From the NCBI GenBank assembly GCA_023055505.1, contig JALIRH010000003.1, positions 32,428,842 to 32,492,841 on the forward strand: a stretch of DNA of 64,000 nucleotides, in the 5' to 3' direction. Below, one piece after another: positions 1 to 12,800 of this stretch. A program made the position numbers and the translations under genes. This DNA is from Callipepla californica brunnescens. Its lineage: Eukaryota > Chordata > Aves > Galliformes > Odontophoridae. The notes beneath the pieces are model-generated. The model worked only from the letters and a program-made list of their open reading frames with translations. It was not told the DNA's origin and made no database searches. Numbering within the stretch: the first letter of the stretch is position 1; the number at the start of each line of letters is the position of its first letter.

Positions 1-498
1 TCCTGCTGAAGCACAGCTAAATAAAGTACTTGTTAAATGTGGAACAGGACAGAAAAATCATACAGAGATACAGCGTGGCTGCCACTGGGGAAATGTTAGG
101 TACCTGCTTCTTACAGAAAATAGAACGTGGCTTAAATAATTTAAAATCCAGAATGTTTTCCGGAAGAAGAAGGGGAAAAAAAAAAAGGCAGCCGTAAACC
201 ATTTCAGAGCTGCTGCATTTCTTTGTTTCTTAAGGATGGTGGGGATCCGTGCTCAAACATCAGCGAAGGGCAGCGTTCGGAGCTGTTCCCTGCCAATTGC
301 TGACAAAGGCAGTCCTAATGAATCATTCTGAATTGTGATCATGTGCTACCAGCCCACAGCGAGCTGCCAAAGAGGAAGTGCAGCTTGTTTTCTTTCATTT
401 TCTTGATTCCTGTGCTGTAGGAAGATGAAAGGAGAAGGAGGAGGAGGCGGCAGCGGCAGCCAAACTTAATAAATAATTCTGACGATTCCTGATATCAA
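1..498 (+). other. GPR137B: GPR137B upstream region and 5'UTR
   Basis: This stretch has no coding ORF that I recognise. A pyrimidine-rich tract ending in CTGTAG at 415-420 looks like a strong 3' splice site. The exon carrying the start codon may therefore begin at 421, with a non-coding first exon and promoter to the left of the window; that is inference. An in-frame TGA at 490-492 closes the frame just before the ATG at 499, so the protein cannot begin further upstream in this exon. A 14-codon upstream ORF lies at 425-469. Confidence 0.5.
425..469 (+). CDS. Upstream ORF in GPR137B 5'UTR (14 codons plus stop)
   Basis: An ATG at 425 opens a short frame rich in Gly, Glu and Ser (begins MKGEGGGGG) that ends at TAA 467-469, 29 nt before the main ATG. 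It is in a different frame from GPR137B. If the mRNA includes it, it could reduce or regulate initiation at 499. Whether it is translated cannot be told from sequence. Confidence 0.35.
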   Translation: MKGEGGGGGSGSQT

Positions 499-867
499 AT
501 GGAGGCCCCTGAGTGGGACCCACTGAAAAATGACACCCTTCCACCGACCCTGACGCCAGCTGTCCCTCCGTACGTGAAGCTGGGCCTGACCATTGTATAT
601 ACTGTTTTTTATTCACTGCTTTTTGTGTTCATCTACGTCCAGCTCTGGCTGGTCCTTCACTACAGGCACAAGAGGTTCAGTTACCAAACTGTCTTTCTGT
701 TTCTGTGCTTGTTTTGGGCCTCTCTTAGGACTGTGCTCTTTTCATTTTACTTCAAAGACTTTGTCACAGCAAATTCTCTCAGCCCCTTCATCTTCTGGCT
801 CCTCTATTGCTTCCCCGTCTGCCTCCAGTTTTTCACCCTGACCCTGATGAATCTTTACTTCACACAG
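499..867 (+). CDS. GPR137B: GPR137B coding exon 1
   Basis: It encodes residues 1-123, starting [12 protein letters not shown] and ending in the third helix at NLYFTQ. The donor is CAG|GTAAGC at 867/868, phase 0. The ATG has G at +4 and C at -3, a middling context. Confidence 0.97.
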
Positions 868-3800
868 GTAAGCAACAGATATTTGATTAAATCTGACAGA
901 AGGATAAATTATTGTTTTGTAAGATTCGTGAGAAGGATGTAATTTCCTAACGTACTTTGGCAAAGCAAAAAGCAAATTTCAGATAATTTAGTTTGGAATT
1001 TTAATGTTTGATCTGTATGCAAGCGATCGGTGTTACAGTGAAACTGGAGCCCACTGTCATCATTTTGGGAATGGCAAATAGTGTCTGTTGTCTTTGAAAG
1101 GGGTGTCACGTAATTTAAAGGGAGGAAAAAGATATGCAGGAGAGCTTGAAGGCTCAATGTCCAAAATATTGTTATTATTCTTTACTATTGTTCTTATTGC
1201 TTAGCTTAGGCATTGTAAGCCTCCTGGCTTAGCAGACCTCCATCTCAGTGTACAGCCAGAATTGTAAGTTATAATTTTGCAGGCATCCCCCCAGCTCCAA
1301 TTTTTCATAAGTCGGCTGACATAGTTCTCAATGGGAGATTTCTATTCTGTGTATCAACAACCAAAATGCAGTTTTAGTCCTACTGCAGACTCAAATTCCT
1401 ACAGTGGTCTGTGTGCGCCCCAGTAGGTGCTAGGTGCTGTACAGAGGTGCTCTCTCTGTTTCAGGGACCCTGTGATATAAAGGTAAATCAGCTGTATTGT
1501 GAAGGAAGCAGCATCTCAGCCTCAGGAAGACACCTTGAGAATATATCTGTGCTGCAGACAGATAGGAAGCCAGGTGCATTAGGCTGCACAGAGCTCTGTG
1601 TTGCTGCAGTTAGACTTGCTTGGAAGTATTTCTGGCGAGCTTGAGTATTTCGGCACCGGGTTGCAGGACAAGATGTCAGCATGCTGAGGCACAGAAAGGC
1701 TGCTTGGCTTGCCTGAGATCTCACTGGAGGCTTGCAGGAGAGCAGGGGCTGAATCCTCTCTCTCTTCCTTCCCACTACAGTGCATGCAGGACACCCAGAC
1801 CTTGTATGAGTCTTGCTGGAGGCAGCTTTCCCAGTGCAGGGACAGCTGGTGAGGGGAACCCCGGGCAGTGCTGAGGACACTCTGTGTGGCTGCATGCCCT
1901 GCCTGGGACCATCTCAGTGCCTCACTCGGGGTGCTTCTATAGAGCCTGAAATGTTCACAGTGCTCCATAGGGTTGTGAACTCAGAACAGCCAGGCTGGAG
2001 AGGTCAGGCTGCTTGTGAGAGCCACCATTCCAGAGCTGAAAGCGCATAAGCATGAAAGCTCTAAGAGGATCATTTGAGTTGCAGAGGGTATTACTTAGGA
2101 CCGTGTACACAGTTTTTCACTTAGGTTTACTTCTGTGGATTCAGTGCCTGGAATGCCTGCAACTCACACCACTCCACTCCCCAGGACTTGAAACATATTA
2201 AGAGATTACAGGAACCTTTCATCTACATGCTACTTGAATCCAGCTCAGGCATTTAATCACCTCTTCCTGATCCCATGACTTTTGATAATGGTGCAGCTCT
2301 CCTGGGGCTAATGTCCATCATCACATAGGCCGCCACCATCACAGCAGCTGGGAATATACCATAGCCCTAGGTGAGATTCTTCCCTCAGTCACACGGCAGG
2401 GCTGCCACGGAAGGACGGAGAGTGCAGCAGCATCCTGGCTTTTAGCCAGGAGAAGTCGGGGCTGAAATGAGCACAGAGTGCGCGTGGTGGGCTGCACTCT
2501 GCAGCATGAGCGTCAGTGCTCAGCGGCTGTGTCATCAGTAACTGGTTCCTCTTGTTTAAGGGAGATGTGAAAAAAGAGAGCATACCGAATGTGGACATTT
2601 GTCCTTTTAACTTATTTTTGGTGTTGCTGTCTGATATCACTAAGGAAGTACGAGGCATTGGCTGGGAACACAAAAATTGCAAGGCTATTGGCTCTGCCTT
2701 TGACACAATTTCTGCTTTGTCACCATGAGTCCTCTTGATCTTCCTCTGAGCCTCTCTTCAAAAGAACAGCACGGTTACCTGTCTTGAAGAGCTGCTGTGG
2801 GGATTTTGAAACATTTACACAGGACTTTTGGAGCTTGTGATGTGTGTCATAATCTCTAAAGATTGTGAGCCACTGGAGGCAGGCATATTATTAGTAGTGG
2901 TGTTTGCTTTAGAGCCGGTTGCTCCTGGTGAAATCTCATCTCAAACATCTCCCTAGCCATAACCAAGTCTTAAGAAATACAAGCACAACCACTGTGGAAA
3001 TGTAATGTAAAGACACAGAACAGCCGCATGTACTTTTAATATACTGTTATTTACTTCTGGCCATTAAAAGGTGGTTTGGCTTGAAATTCAGCATCTTCTT
3101 AAGGCTGTATTTTTAATGTGCATCTATAGCTTTCCACAGCAGGCAAGCAAGAACTAGTGTGAAAGGGGTGGGGAGAGAAACTTTTGTTTTCAGTAATGGC
3201 TTCTAACTTCACAGACCTGTTCAGAAGCAACATTTATGCTTCTTTCTCTAGAAGGAAGGAAAAAAGGATCTGCAGCTGTGTCTCACTGCTTGAAAACCAT
3301 GCTATCTTTCTGGTGACAAGCTGCAGGGAAATGAGTGATCTGTGCAAGGTATGGGAACAGAGGATGGGAAGATCTCATGGAATTTGCAGGTGTTTACCTG
3401 CTGTCCAGCATTTCTAGAAGCAGCTCTGCTAAGAAAACTTTTAGACATAGAAGTGAGAAAAAAAAGTAACTGTAGATCTTCCTGGCCCAACAGAAAAAAA
3501 ATCATTTGGTAACCGCCTGGGGGCATTTTTCAGAGTAATAAGCATCTTTGAACTTGACAGAAAGTTAGCCACAACTATTCTGTTTTTAATTGGTATCCCA
3601 AAGCAATAAGGACATAAATTTGGACTCTCTCTTATGTGCAGCAAGACGAATAAGCCCTGATGGCGTCAGCCAAGCATGGGGTTATTCTCAGCCTTGAGCA
3701 TTGCTATCAGCAGATACAGCGGAAGCTGCAATGCGCTGGGGCATACTGCTAGACCGTACAACCTGTGGACAAAAGGAAAATTATAATAAAAATAGTTTTG

Positions 3801-6800
3801 AGTCACAACTGCTCCTGACAGTTGTTCTTTGGGTGGGGAGGTATGGTCAGGGTCCTTTGCAGTGATCTTGAAGCAGAATTCCAGGGGTGCTGTAGGTAAG
3901 GCTTGAATTTCCTATGTATTTTTTTAATTGTTTGTATTTGATCTCCTGCCTTCTGAAGGAGAACATGAATGTCAGTGTCTCTCTCAGGATAACTTTCTGT
4001 CTACTTGGGAATTATTAAAGTAAATCTCAAGGGAAGATGAGAGTCAGCAGCGCTTTTACCTAATGTCAGCCTAACACCTGCAAGTACCTGCATTGTTACC
4101 AGGACGGGGCAGCTCTCAGGTCCATCCAGCAGAGAGCTGACAAAAATCCCATAAGATACATTTGCCTCAATGCCTTGCAGATGGCAAGGACCTCAGGAGT
4201 CAAGCACTCTGTTATTTATGTCCTTACTTCCCAAATCTCCCCCTCTTCCTAGCCCCTGACAAGGGCCTCAGGCCTTATGAACTTTACTGTGGGCATAAGT
4301 TTAAAGAGGCTCTGGGAAATGAAACATTGCCCTTTTTGGTATGGAGGTGGCATAGAAGGGCTTGCTTCATTTTTTTCTGTTTCAGGCTTTCCATTTCCCT
4401 GGGGAGCAGGATGCAAGGGAAGGAAGAGGCAGGCTAGGATGTAGGGCAACCAGCTCAACAAAGTCAAGGCCGAAGGACATGAGCCATTGGGGATGCTGGA
4501 AATCCCGGTCCTTCTCTGCAGGCAGGCATGGTGAGCCACTTGTTGGGCTGTGGGTTTAACCATTGGGTTGGGAACTCCTCCAGGATCTGGGGAAGGTGGT
4601 GCTGAGTTGAGGAACTGTGAGGAAGTATAGGTGGAGAAGGGCTGCTAGGCAGATTTACCTCTCTTTCTTCCTCCCTAACCATCTTCTCTTTTTTCTCTGG
4701 CACCTAGACTGAGGAACTTACCCTGCCTTCCAGGCAAGGCTGATAAAATCAGGGACTTTCAAATGAGGAGAAATTGTGCAGAGTAAGGCAGTTAGAGAGG
4801 AGCTGGCCATGCTGGAAGTGCCTGGCAGGGCGGGGAGAAACCATCACCAGGCTTTCAGGGAGGCTGCATTTATCTCCATGGAGCTGGGGTACATGTTATC
4901 TGTGAAGGAAATTGAGAGATTCTTATCCTCTGGTTAGTCTGGGCAGGATCTTAGCAGTAATACTACCAGCAAGAGAATTGAGAGGGCTTGTTTACAGCAT
5001 GCTTCAGATGTACATAGAACTACAAAGGAGTCCAACTGTGGATGGTAAAGCATCAGCGTATATATTTGACTCTAAACATTGCCCTCTGCATTAGATCTGT
5101 AGGAGACAAACTGATACAGCAGACTGGCTGGCTGTCAGCATCTGACATGAGAAATGACGTCATTTGCTTTGGAAAATAACTTGACAGGAAGGCTACACCT
5201 GCAAACATAGCATGGCTGTTGGCCCTGTGATAGCTCCAGCCCTTGTTTTTACTAAGCTGCACAAGGCTGAATATGGCAGGTGGTCATAGCCCATGTCAGT
5301 AGACTTTGCAATGCACGTGGAGTTTAGGGAGTAGAGGGATAAGTTGGCATGCTTGGGAGAATCTGATCCAGGAATGAAGGAACGTGTAACAGGAAAGAAC
5401 AAACATGGGAGAAGGAGAGAAAGTAGGCCTGGGACTGGAAAATGCACCACCAAAGGTGGTGGTGAGGGGCTCTGGGCCTGCAGGAGGCTGGGTCATAGTT
5501 TCAGGCCACAGAGAGAAATTTGCATGGAATGTGATGGCAGAAGAGAGGGACAGCACTGAGAAGGACTGGGAATGAAAAGTACATGCTGTGCTTCACATAC
5601 GGCTCTTTGAAATGAGGACTGGTAAATAAAGCTGAACCTCATTCCTCTGCAGAAGGCCGGCTGGACAGGTATGAGAGCACTTAACACATACCTGAGGCTT
5701 TTGGTGAGCTGAGCACCCAGTAAAAGTGAGTTGATACAGAGGTATCCTGGGGGTTTGTGCCTGGATTCATATCAGTGCAGCTAAATCGGAGCATAGACTA
5801 AAATCTGCTCCAGTGATTTTTCTTTATATATATATATTTTTTTGCTCTAGGAGTATGTGACTTGGCTCTGACACCTGTTTCATTGATCCTTACATGGACA
5901 GGGTGGCTCCTGATGTAACTTTGATAACCAGGGCTGTAGCCCCCATAAGTCATAGCAGCCAGGCTCTGCCTGCCTGCACTGCCCTGCCCTGCTCTCTGCT
6001 GAGCCACTCTCCTCCATCCCCACCTCTCTTCTGCTGGGGCTGGTGGAATGCCTTTAAGGTCAGCTGTTTACATCAGTTCCTGAAACACAGGAATTTTCCC
6101 TGGCTGTATCTAGGGCTTTTTTGGAGCGCTTTTGTACTGCTGCCCTTTTATATGCCAGACATATACCTCAGGGGAGTGGAGGAGGGAGTGTGAGAATCTC
6201 ATTTGAGGTTTCCAGTCCTTCAGCAAAGAGAAAGTCAAAACAGGATAGTTCTCCTCCAGGAAAAAAAAAAAAAAAAGTGAAAGTGAGAAGAAATAAGAAG
6301 GAAAAGTAAGCCTTCGCCATTAGAAAAACAGCAAGTCATTTTGCAGAGTGTTCCTGGTTGCTGTTCCTCCTGGGGTCCTCTGAAAGGTCTCTTTTAAGAG
6401 GTCTGCCTTCTGTGTGCTGTTTGGTCTATTCTTAGGAATAGCTGCTTTGCTCTGGTTTGCTGGAAGCCTTTCTGAGATGACTCAGATACTGACTGGAAGC
6501 TTTCTCAACGCTCTTGCAGGGAGGGGCCATTGAGCAACCTTTTCTTCCACGGCTCTCTGGAGTTAAAGGGCTGCACCCACGCATCTGAGGTATATTGAGC
6601 TCAGCTTCAGACACCCCTTACTCCCACTGAATGGCCCTTTATTCTGTGCCAATCACATTGCTACCAGTGAAGTTACTCATGAAATAAGGCATCTTTGGTA
6701 CAAGCAAAGGCAGAAGAACATGGCTGCCTGTGTCTCTGTCTGGTGGTCGGTTTGCACGAGTGGTCATTTTGCTGTGATAGAATTCAGAAGCATTTGTCTG

Positions 6801-9800
6801 TTGGGGCAGCTCCACCAAACCCAGCACCCCCACACACAGCTGCTTCCGCGATCCCACATCGGGCAACGTGGCCCTGCATTGTACCCATGGTACCAGCAGC
6901 AGGAACGGCGTGCGTGGTCCTTGCTAAGTTAGCCACGGGGATTCTGCTGAGTGGGGCTGTTGGATGTGAAAGCAGTGTTCTGCGACATTACGGGGGTGGT
7001 TGCAATCTTTTAGGGGAAGTACAGGAGATGGCATTGAGGAACAAGTGAATTTCCCAGGCTTTGTGGACCCCGCACAACTCATTGCTCAGGGCAGATTGTC
7101 TCGTGGAGCTCTTTGCACAGGTTCTGAATACCTCTGTTCGGAGCTGCTCCTGAAAGCTGTCAGAATCAATGGTAGTGTGTGCGAGTACTGCTGCTGGGGT
7201 CAGAACTCCCACACCTCTTACAGCTCCCTCCTCGGTAGCAAGTAGGTAAAGCAACTGGGAACTTGTTCCTGATTTCCTGTGAGAATTCATCATCTAGGAA
7301 TTTGAAGATGCCAGAGGTATGAACTACTGGGAGACAGTGTCAATGGCTGCAGAATATTTTTAAAGATTCTCCCCCTCGACTTTTCCATTTTATTTTCAGC
7401 TGTTACTTTTTAAGGTCTGCTGAGAGGCTCAGAGCTCTCTGCTGGTTCTGCTAGCACTAAGCAGACTGATGTGTCATAAAAGTAATTTTCAAGTCAAGGC
7501 AGCTGCTTGTGGTGAATAGCAACTAAATGACACGTTGTTCCAGGAGTGCTGGAACAAATGAAGCTTCATTTTCTCCAGTTCTCATATTTGACTTTGAGCT
7601 GTGTCTGAGGCTGTTTCTATCACAGGGTCATTTCTCATGGTACTTGGCTGTGTGCAGTCTCAAATTGTGTGATGTATGGGGTCACTCTGCAGGATTCTCC
7701 TCACAGAGCTCGTATATCAGATGCATTTAGAAGGTACCTTACTTATGCTGGGTTACTGATTTTCAGGAGAAAGACAGAAGGATCATTCACTGACTCTGAG
7801 AATTTCAGTGACCAGACTGTTTTGGGCTATACAGCCCAAAAGACATCAGCCACTGCTCATATGTCTTGACCTCCAGAGCCTTTGCCATTTTGGTCACTCT
7901 CGTTTGGATGGATAAACATATTGACAGCTGGACACATGCCTACTACCTACACAGTGATCACGTAATTCCTGTTTCCTTGGCAGAGCACAGTAATCGTAGT
8001 AGCTGTTATGGAAGTTACACTAAAGGATATGTGATACCAAGTGAAATGGATAAAGTGGAATGACTTGAGAAGAAATCAGTTGGGAAACAGCCCTAGGAAA
8101 CAGTCATGCAGCATGATGTTTTATAATACTGGTAATCAGTGTGCTTCAGTGGTGACTGCTGAGTTAAAAAAAAGAACAAAAACATTTATAAAGGTTTCTC
8201 ATTGAATCATAGAATGGGCTGGGTTGAAAGGACCTCAAAGATCATCTAGTTTCAACCTCCCTGCCGTGATCAGGGCACCAACCACTAGAGCAGGCTGCCC
8301 AGAGCCACATCCAGCCTTGCCTTGAATGCCTCCAGGGATGGAGCATCCATAGCCTCTCTGGGCAACCTGTTCCAGTGCATCACCACCCTCTGATTGAAGA
8401 ACTTCCTCCTAATATCTAACCTAAATCGCTCCTGTCTTAGTTTAAAGTCGTTCCCACTTGTCCTAGCACTATCAACCTATGTAAACTGTCATTCCCCCAC
8501 TCCCCTCAAGTACTGGAAGGCCACAGTGAGGTGTCCCTGGTGCCTTCTCTTCTCCAAGCTAAACAAGCCCTGTTCCCTCAACCTTTCCTCACAGGAGAGC
8601 TGCTCCAGCCCTTTGATCATCTTACTGGCCCTCCTCTGGATCTCCTCTGCATCTTCCCTGTGCTGGGGGCCCCAGGCCTGGACACAGTCAGCTTTGTGAG
8701 CTGAGCATGTTTAGTAACCACGTTAACTTACGAAAAAGCAGTGATATTTCCCTAGATCATATGTAATAAACAAAATGCAAAATAGGTGAATGTATTTCTG
8801 TCCAGTTGCTGATGACGGTTAAACTCCTGTGGGTACTGCCTACCTACATTACTGAAAACGTTTCAGTATTTTTTTCTTCTCAGCAAGGTAACTATTGTTC
8901 CTGAGTACTGTCTCTGTAAAAATATGTATTGTTCTGTTTGAGAACAGACAGTAGAAGCTAAATAAACCTCAAAGTAAAGTGATTTCAGTGGCATCCTCCT
9001 GAGAAGCAGCACGGCTGCAAACTGACAGCACCGATTTCAGGCCTAAGTACTCCACAAGCTTCACATGTGCATACAGCACCCGACCCAACGTGCCAGTATG
9101 AGCTGGTCCGTGTCAGAGCCATGTACTGGTTGGTTGTGGAAGAACCTAATCATTATTTACCTCTTGATTATACAAGCTCTTGTGAATACTGATAGAAAAC
9201 CTTATTCCCAAGGCTGAATAAATGAGAACAGTGGTGCAGACAGTTTGTGTAACAGTATGTGATCATCTCTTGCTGAGCGGTTTTAATACTTTGTTCATAC
9301 CTTGCCTACCATGGACAAGACATACATGTGAATCTGTCACAATCACGTGATGTGTGAGGCAGGATTCCTGTGGACACAGCATTTTTCTTTACTCACATGT
9401 CCTATGTCTGATGCAGTTTTTTTTTCTATTTTGCAGGTGATATTTAAGGCTAAATCAAAATATTCCCCAGAGCTACTGAAATACAGGTAAGAACTGCGGA
9501 AATCTTTGATGTGGTGAAGAAAAATAGCCATGTACTTTGAGAAACTCTGGTAGTTTGTGATGCTTGTACCTCTGCTACTCATATATAAATACCAGTGTTT
9601 CATGACCGTGGTTCTGAGGCCAGCTTCTTCCTATAGCATTTCAAGGCCTGTGTAATTTCTCAATACAAGCACCACTTTTAAACATTCATGTATTTCAAAG
9701 GCAGGCAGAAAGCACTGACCCTGCTGATTTGCCTACAGGTTCATAAAGAACCTGGGGATGCTAGGTGAATCCAGGCCCAGCGCTTTGGTAAAGGCAGCAG

Positions 9801-12800
9801 GGTGACATATTCATTGCAACAGGAAAAAGTGGGACTGCGTATGTCTTAACTCAGAAGTGAAGTCAGCAGTAATAAAAGGCTTTAAAGTTCTGGGGAGCTG
9901 AGAAAGGAGTTGCGGAGAGAAGGAGCTAGAGAGAATGGATTCAAAGTGATGATGTCTTCAGGAGCTTATGGATGACTTACCTCAATTCCATAGAGCTGGG
10001 ATGGCTTTATATTTAGGTACTAGGATCTGTTTAGAGTCTTGTTTGAGCAGGAGGGTTTGTCAGGAACTACCTAAAAACTGCTCAGAAGGCCTAAATGTCC
10101 AGAAAGTTGAGGAAGAGATCAATAAATTATTCTTTATTGTGGCAGTGCCTAAAAACATAGGTCAGGGGAAATATTGCTAAGATAGGGCAAGAGGGAGATA
10201 GAGAGAGAGGCTGTCTTCTTTCTAAAATAACGAGTTTACAATCTGAAGTCGGGATAGGAAAGCAAAGTAATTTGCAACTGAAATCTGACCCCTTATTTGC
10301 TGACTGTTTTGGAGAACCTGGTACTGTATCAACAGGTGAAATACTAAAATTGTCTGTGCCTGGGAAGGTGTGTTATCTGGTTAGGTTTTGGTGCAGCTGG
10401 AGCAGCCATGTTGGAGCTTGAGAAACCACGTCTGGTAGACAGGCAGGACAGCGAGAGCAGGCTTGGGCTGAGCGGTGCTTGGACCGGTGAGCAGTGGGAG
10501 TATGAGACATGTGAGGTGTGGAGGCTGCCTGTTGTTTGGGGACTCCATGCTGATGAGCAGCTCATGCAGAAATTCTAAGGATGGAAACAGAGAGGCTGCA
10601 TCTGTTTTGGTGGCCCCAGGAATGCTTTCAAGTTAGTTGGTCTATGTGCATACTTTGGCCATATCCCAAACCACAGAGGGCAAAAGCCAGATGCTCACTG
10701 GTGAACACTGTGACATACAAATACATTCATCCCCATTTGAGCTGTGGTTTCTGTGGGAAAGAAATGGAGTATAGGTTGGCAGGCAAACACTGCACACACT
10801 CGCCAGGTCCGCAGGCAGCCCTCAGTGAAAGAGAGTGTGCCTGCCCCTGATGGTGCACGTAGCCAGAGGAACCTTTGCACAACACCTGAGCTGTAGGTAA
10901 GTCATGGTGTAGGGAAAGTCTGTGAACATGTTTCTGGCTGGCTTTAAAGGTGAGAGATAGCAGCTTTGAACCTTGTACGCTACTGGCATTTGTGGCAAGA
11001 CTTTATTCTTAAAGGGTGCTTGAAACGTTCTTTCTTCAAGCAAAGAGAGCTCGTGAGCTTGTGAAGTTTATTTAGTGTCTGCTGTGAGCACATACTACCC
11101 TGCCCTCAATGGTGATAGGTCCGTCTTGACTCTTCCCTTTTACATTTCTAACACTGATCTCTCTTGGGTCTGGTTCAGCCTAGTCTCTCATATTCAGGAC
11201 CACAAGTAGAATTTTGTTTTTATATATAAAGCTAGTAATATGAATGTAGTTAGCCTGCATTAAAAAAAAAAAAAAACAAAAAAAACTGATAAATGAAGCT
11301 GATCTCATTTCAGGGCTGTTCAAGTGATGTAAATAGGTTGTTGTTTTTAAGTACTTGTGACTGTATTTCTGCATTATGGCAGAAGTGTATAACGGCAACG
11401 TAAACAGATCAGCAGAGAGGTAGGATTGTGATCTCTGTATTACATAGGTCTCATAAATCAGAGTCATTTCAGGTAAAGAAAAAGTCCTATCAGAGGACCA
11501 GAACCTGAAGTAAACTTTTCTCAGCATAGCCTTCATGTTAGTAGTCACTGTGGCAAAAAAAGCTCATGGCCAAGTCTGTACCAGCCCAGCTTCATATATA
11601 CCAGTCCTCCTGCACATCTCCCTGGACCTAGGGTTTTCTTACAGTCACTGAGTTCAGTTGGGGCTTACTGTGCTGTGTGTATATGCCGTGCTGCACACAA
11701 GCCTCAGACAGTGTATGGCTTCTGAGGAACCACACACACAGTGTAGCAGTGTCACACATTTTCTCATTAATCAGGGCAAGGTTCACTGTGTTCAGCTGAA
11801 GTTTGATGTTAAGCTCAAAGAAAAACTTACTTAAGAGGTGCATCCAAGCCTGACAGGAAAAGGGAACACCTCAGTACGTGACTTCTCTGCCAAGCCAGGC
11901 TTCACATAGCTCCTTCTAAGGGACTAGCCCCAAAATGGGAATTATGCTCAAACAATAGGCTGTTTGAACAGTTACTGGTATAATGTAGAAGCACTCCTCC
12001 TGCCATGCTTTCTATTTTCTGAAACAAACAAACAAACAAAAACTGTTTATTCATGCTGTGTAGGTGCCTGTGTAGCTGAGATGTAGGGATGCATTCTGCT
12101 TTTAAGTGAGGCTTCAATGCTTTCTACAGCTGCAGAGACCCTAAAACTGCCATAAGAGACACAGTCTACATCTCCATCAGTGCTTATTCAGAGATCCAGC
12201 AACAATGCTTCTTTTGTCAAAGCAGGCAGCCTTCTCCCTAGCCACATCATGTTAATGAGGGGGTTGGAAGCTCGTTATGTGAAGAGCTGTCACGGCCCAT
12301 CAGTTGTGCAGCTCACATTGGCATATATAGGAATGCGTGGGCATGAGAGCTCAGAATAGTGCTTTTTAGTTTTTTTTTTTTTTTTGGCTTAACTTTGTCA
12401 AGGAGGAGCCTGGCTGGTCACGAGACAGCAACAAGAGCAAGCAGGCTGCTCTGAAGCAGAAATTTCTTCATGACCATCACATAAAGACTTCTGAAATATC
12501 AATTGAATCATAGAATATCCTCAGCTGGAAGGGACCCACAGGGACCATCAAATCCACGTACTAACACCCCAAGTCCAAGATCTTTCTTATATTGTGGTGC
12601 CCCAAGCTTCAAAAATAAATAAAATCTGCACACTTCAAGTGGGAACTTCATCCTCTAGCAGAAGCTGTGTGAGAGAGGAGCTCCAGGACAGCAGTGCTTC
12701 TAAGCATTAGGCTGTGAGGTTGAAAGGAGCTGCCTCTAGCTGCTTATTCTAAGAACAGAGCCCTGCCCTGGAAGATTAAGAATGAGCACAATCTTCCCCC

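Noticed and set aside
8394..8699. 101-codon plus-strand ORF
   Set aside because: It is the antisense reading of a CR1 3' fragment.
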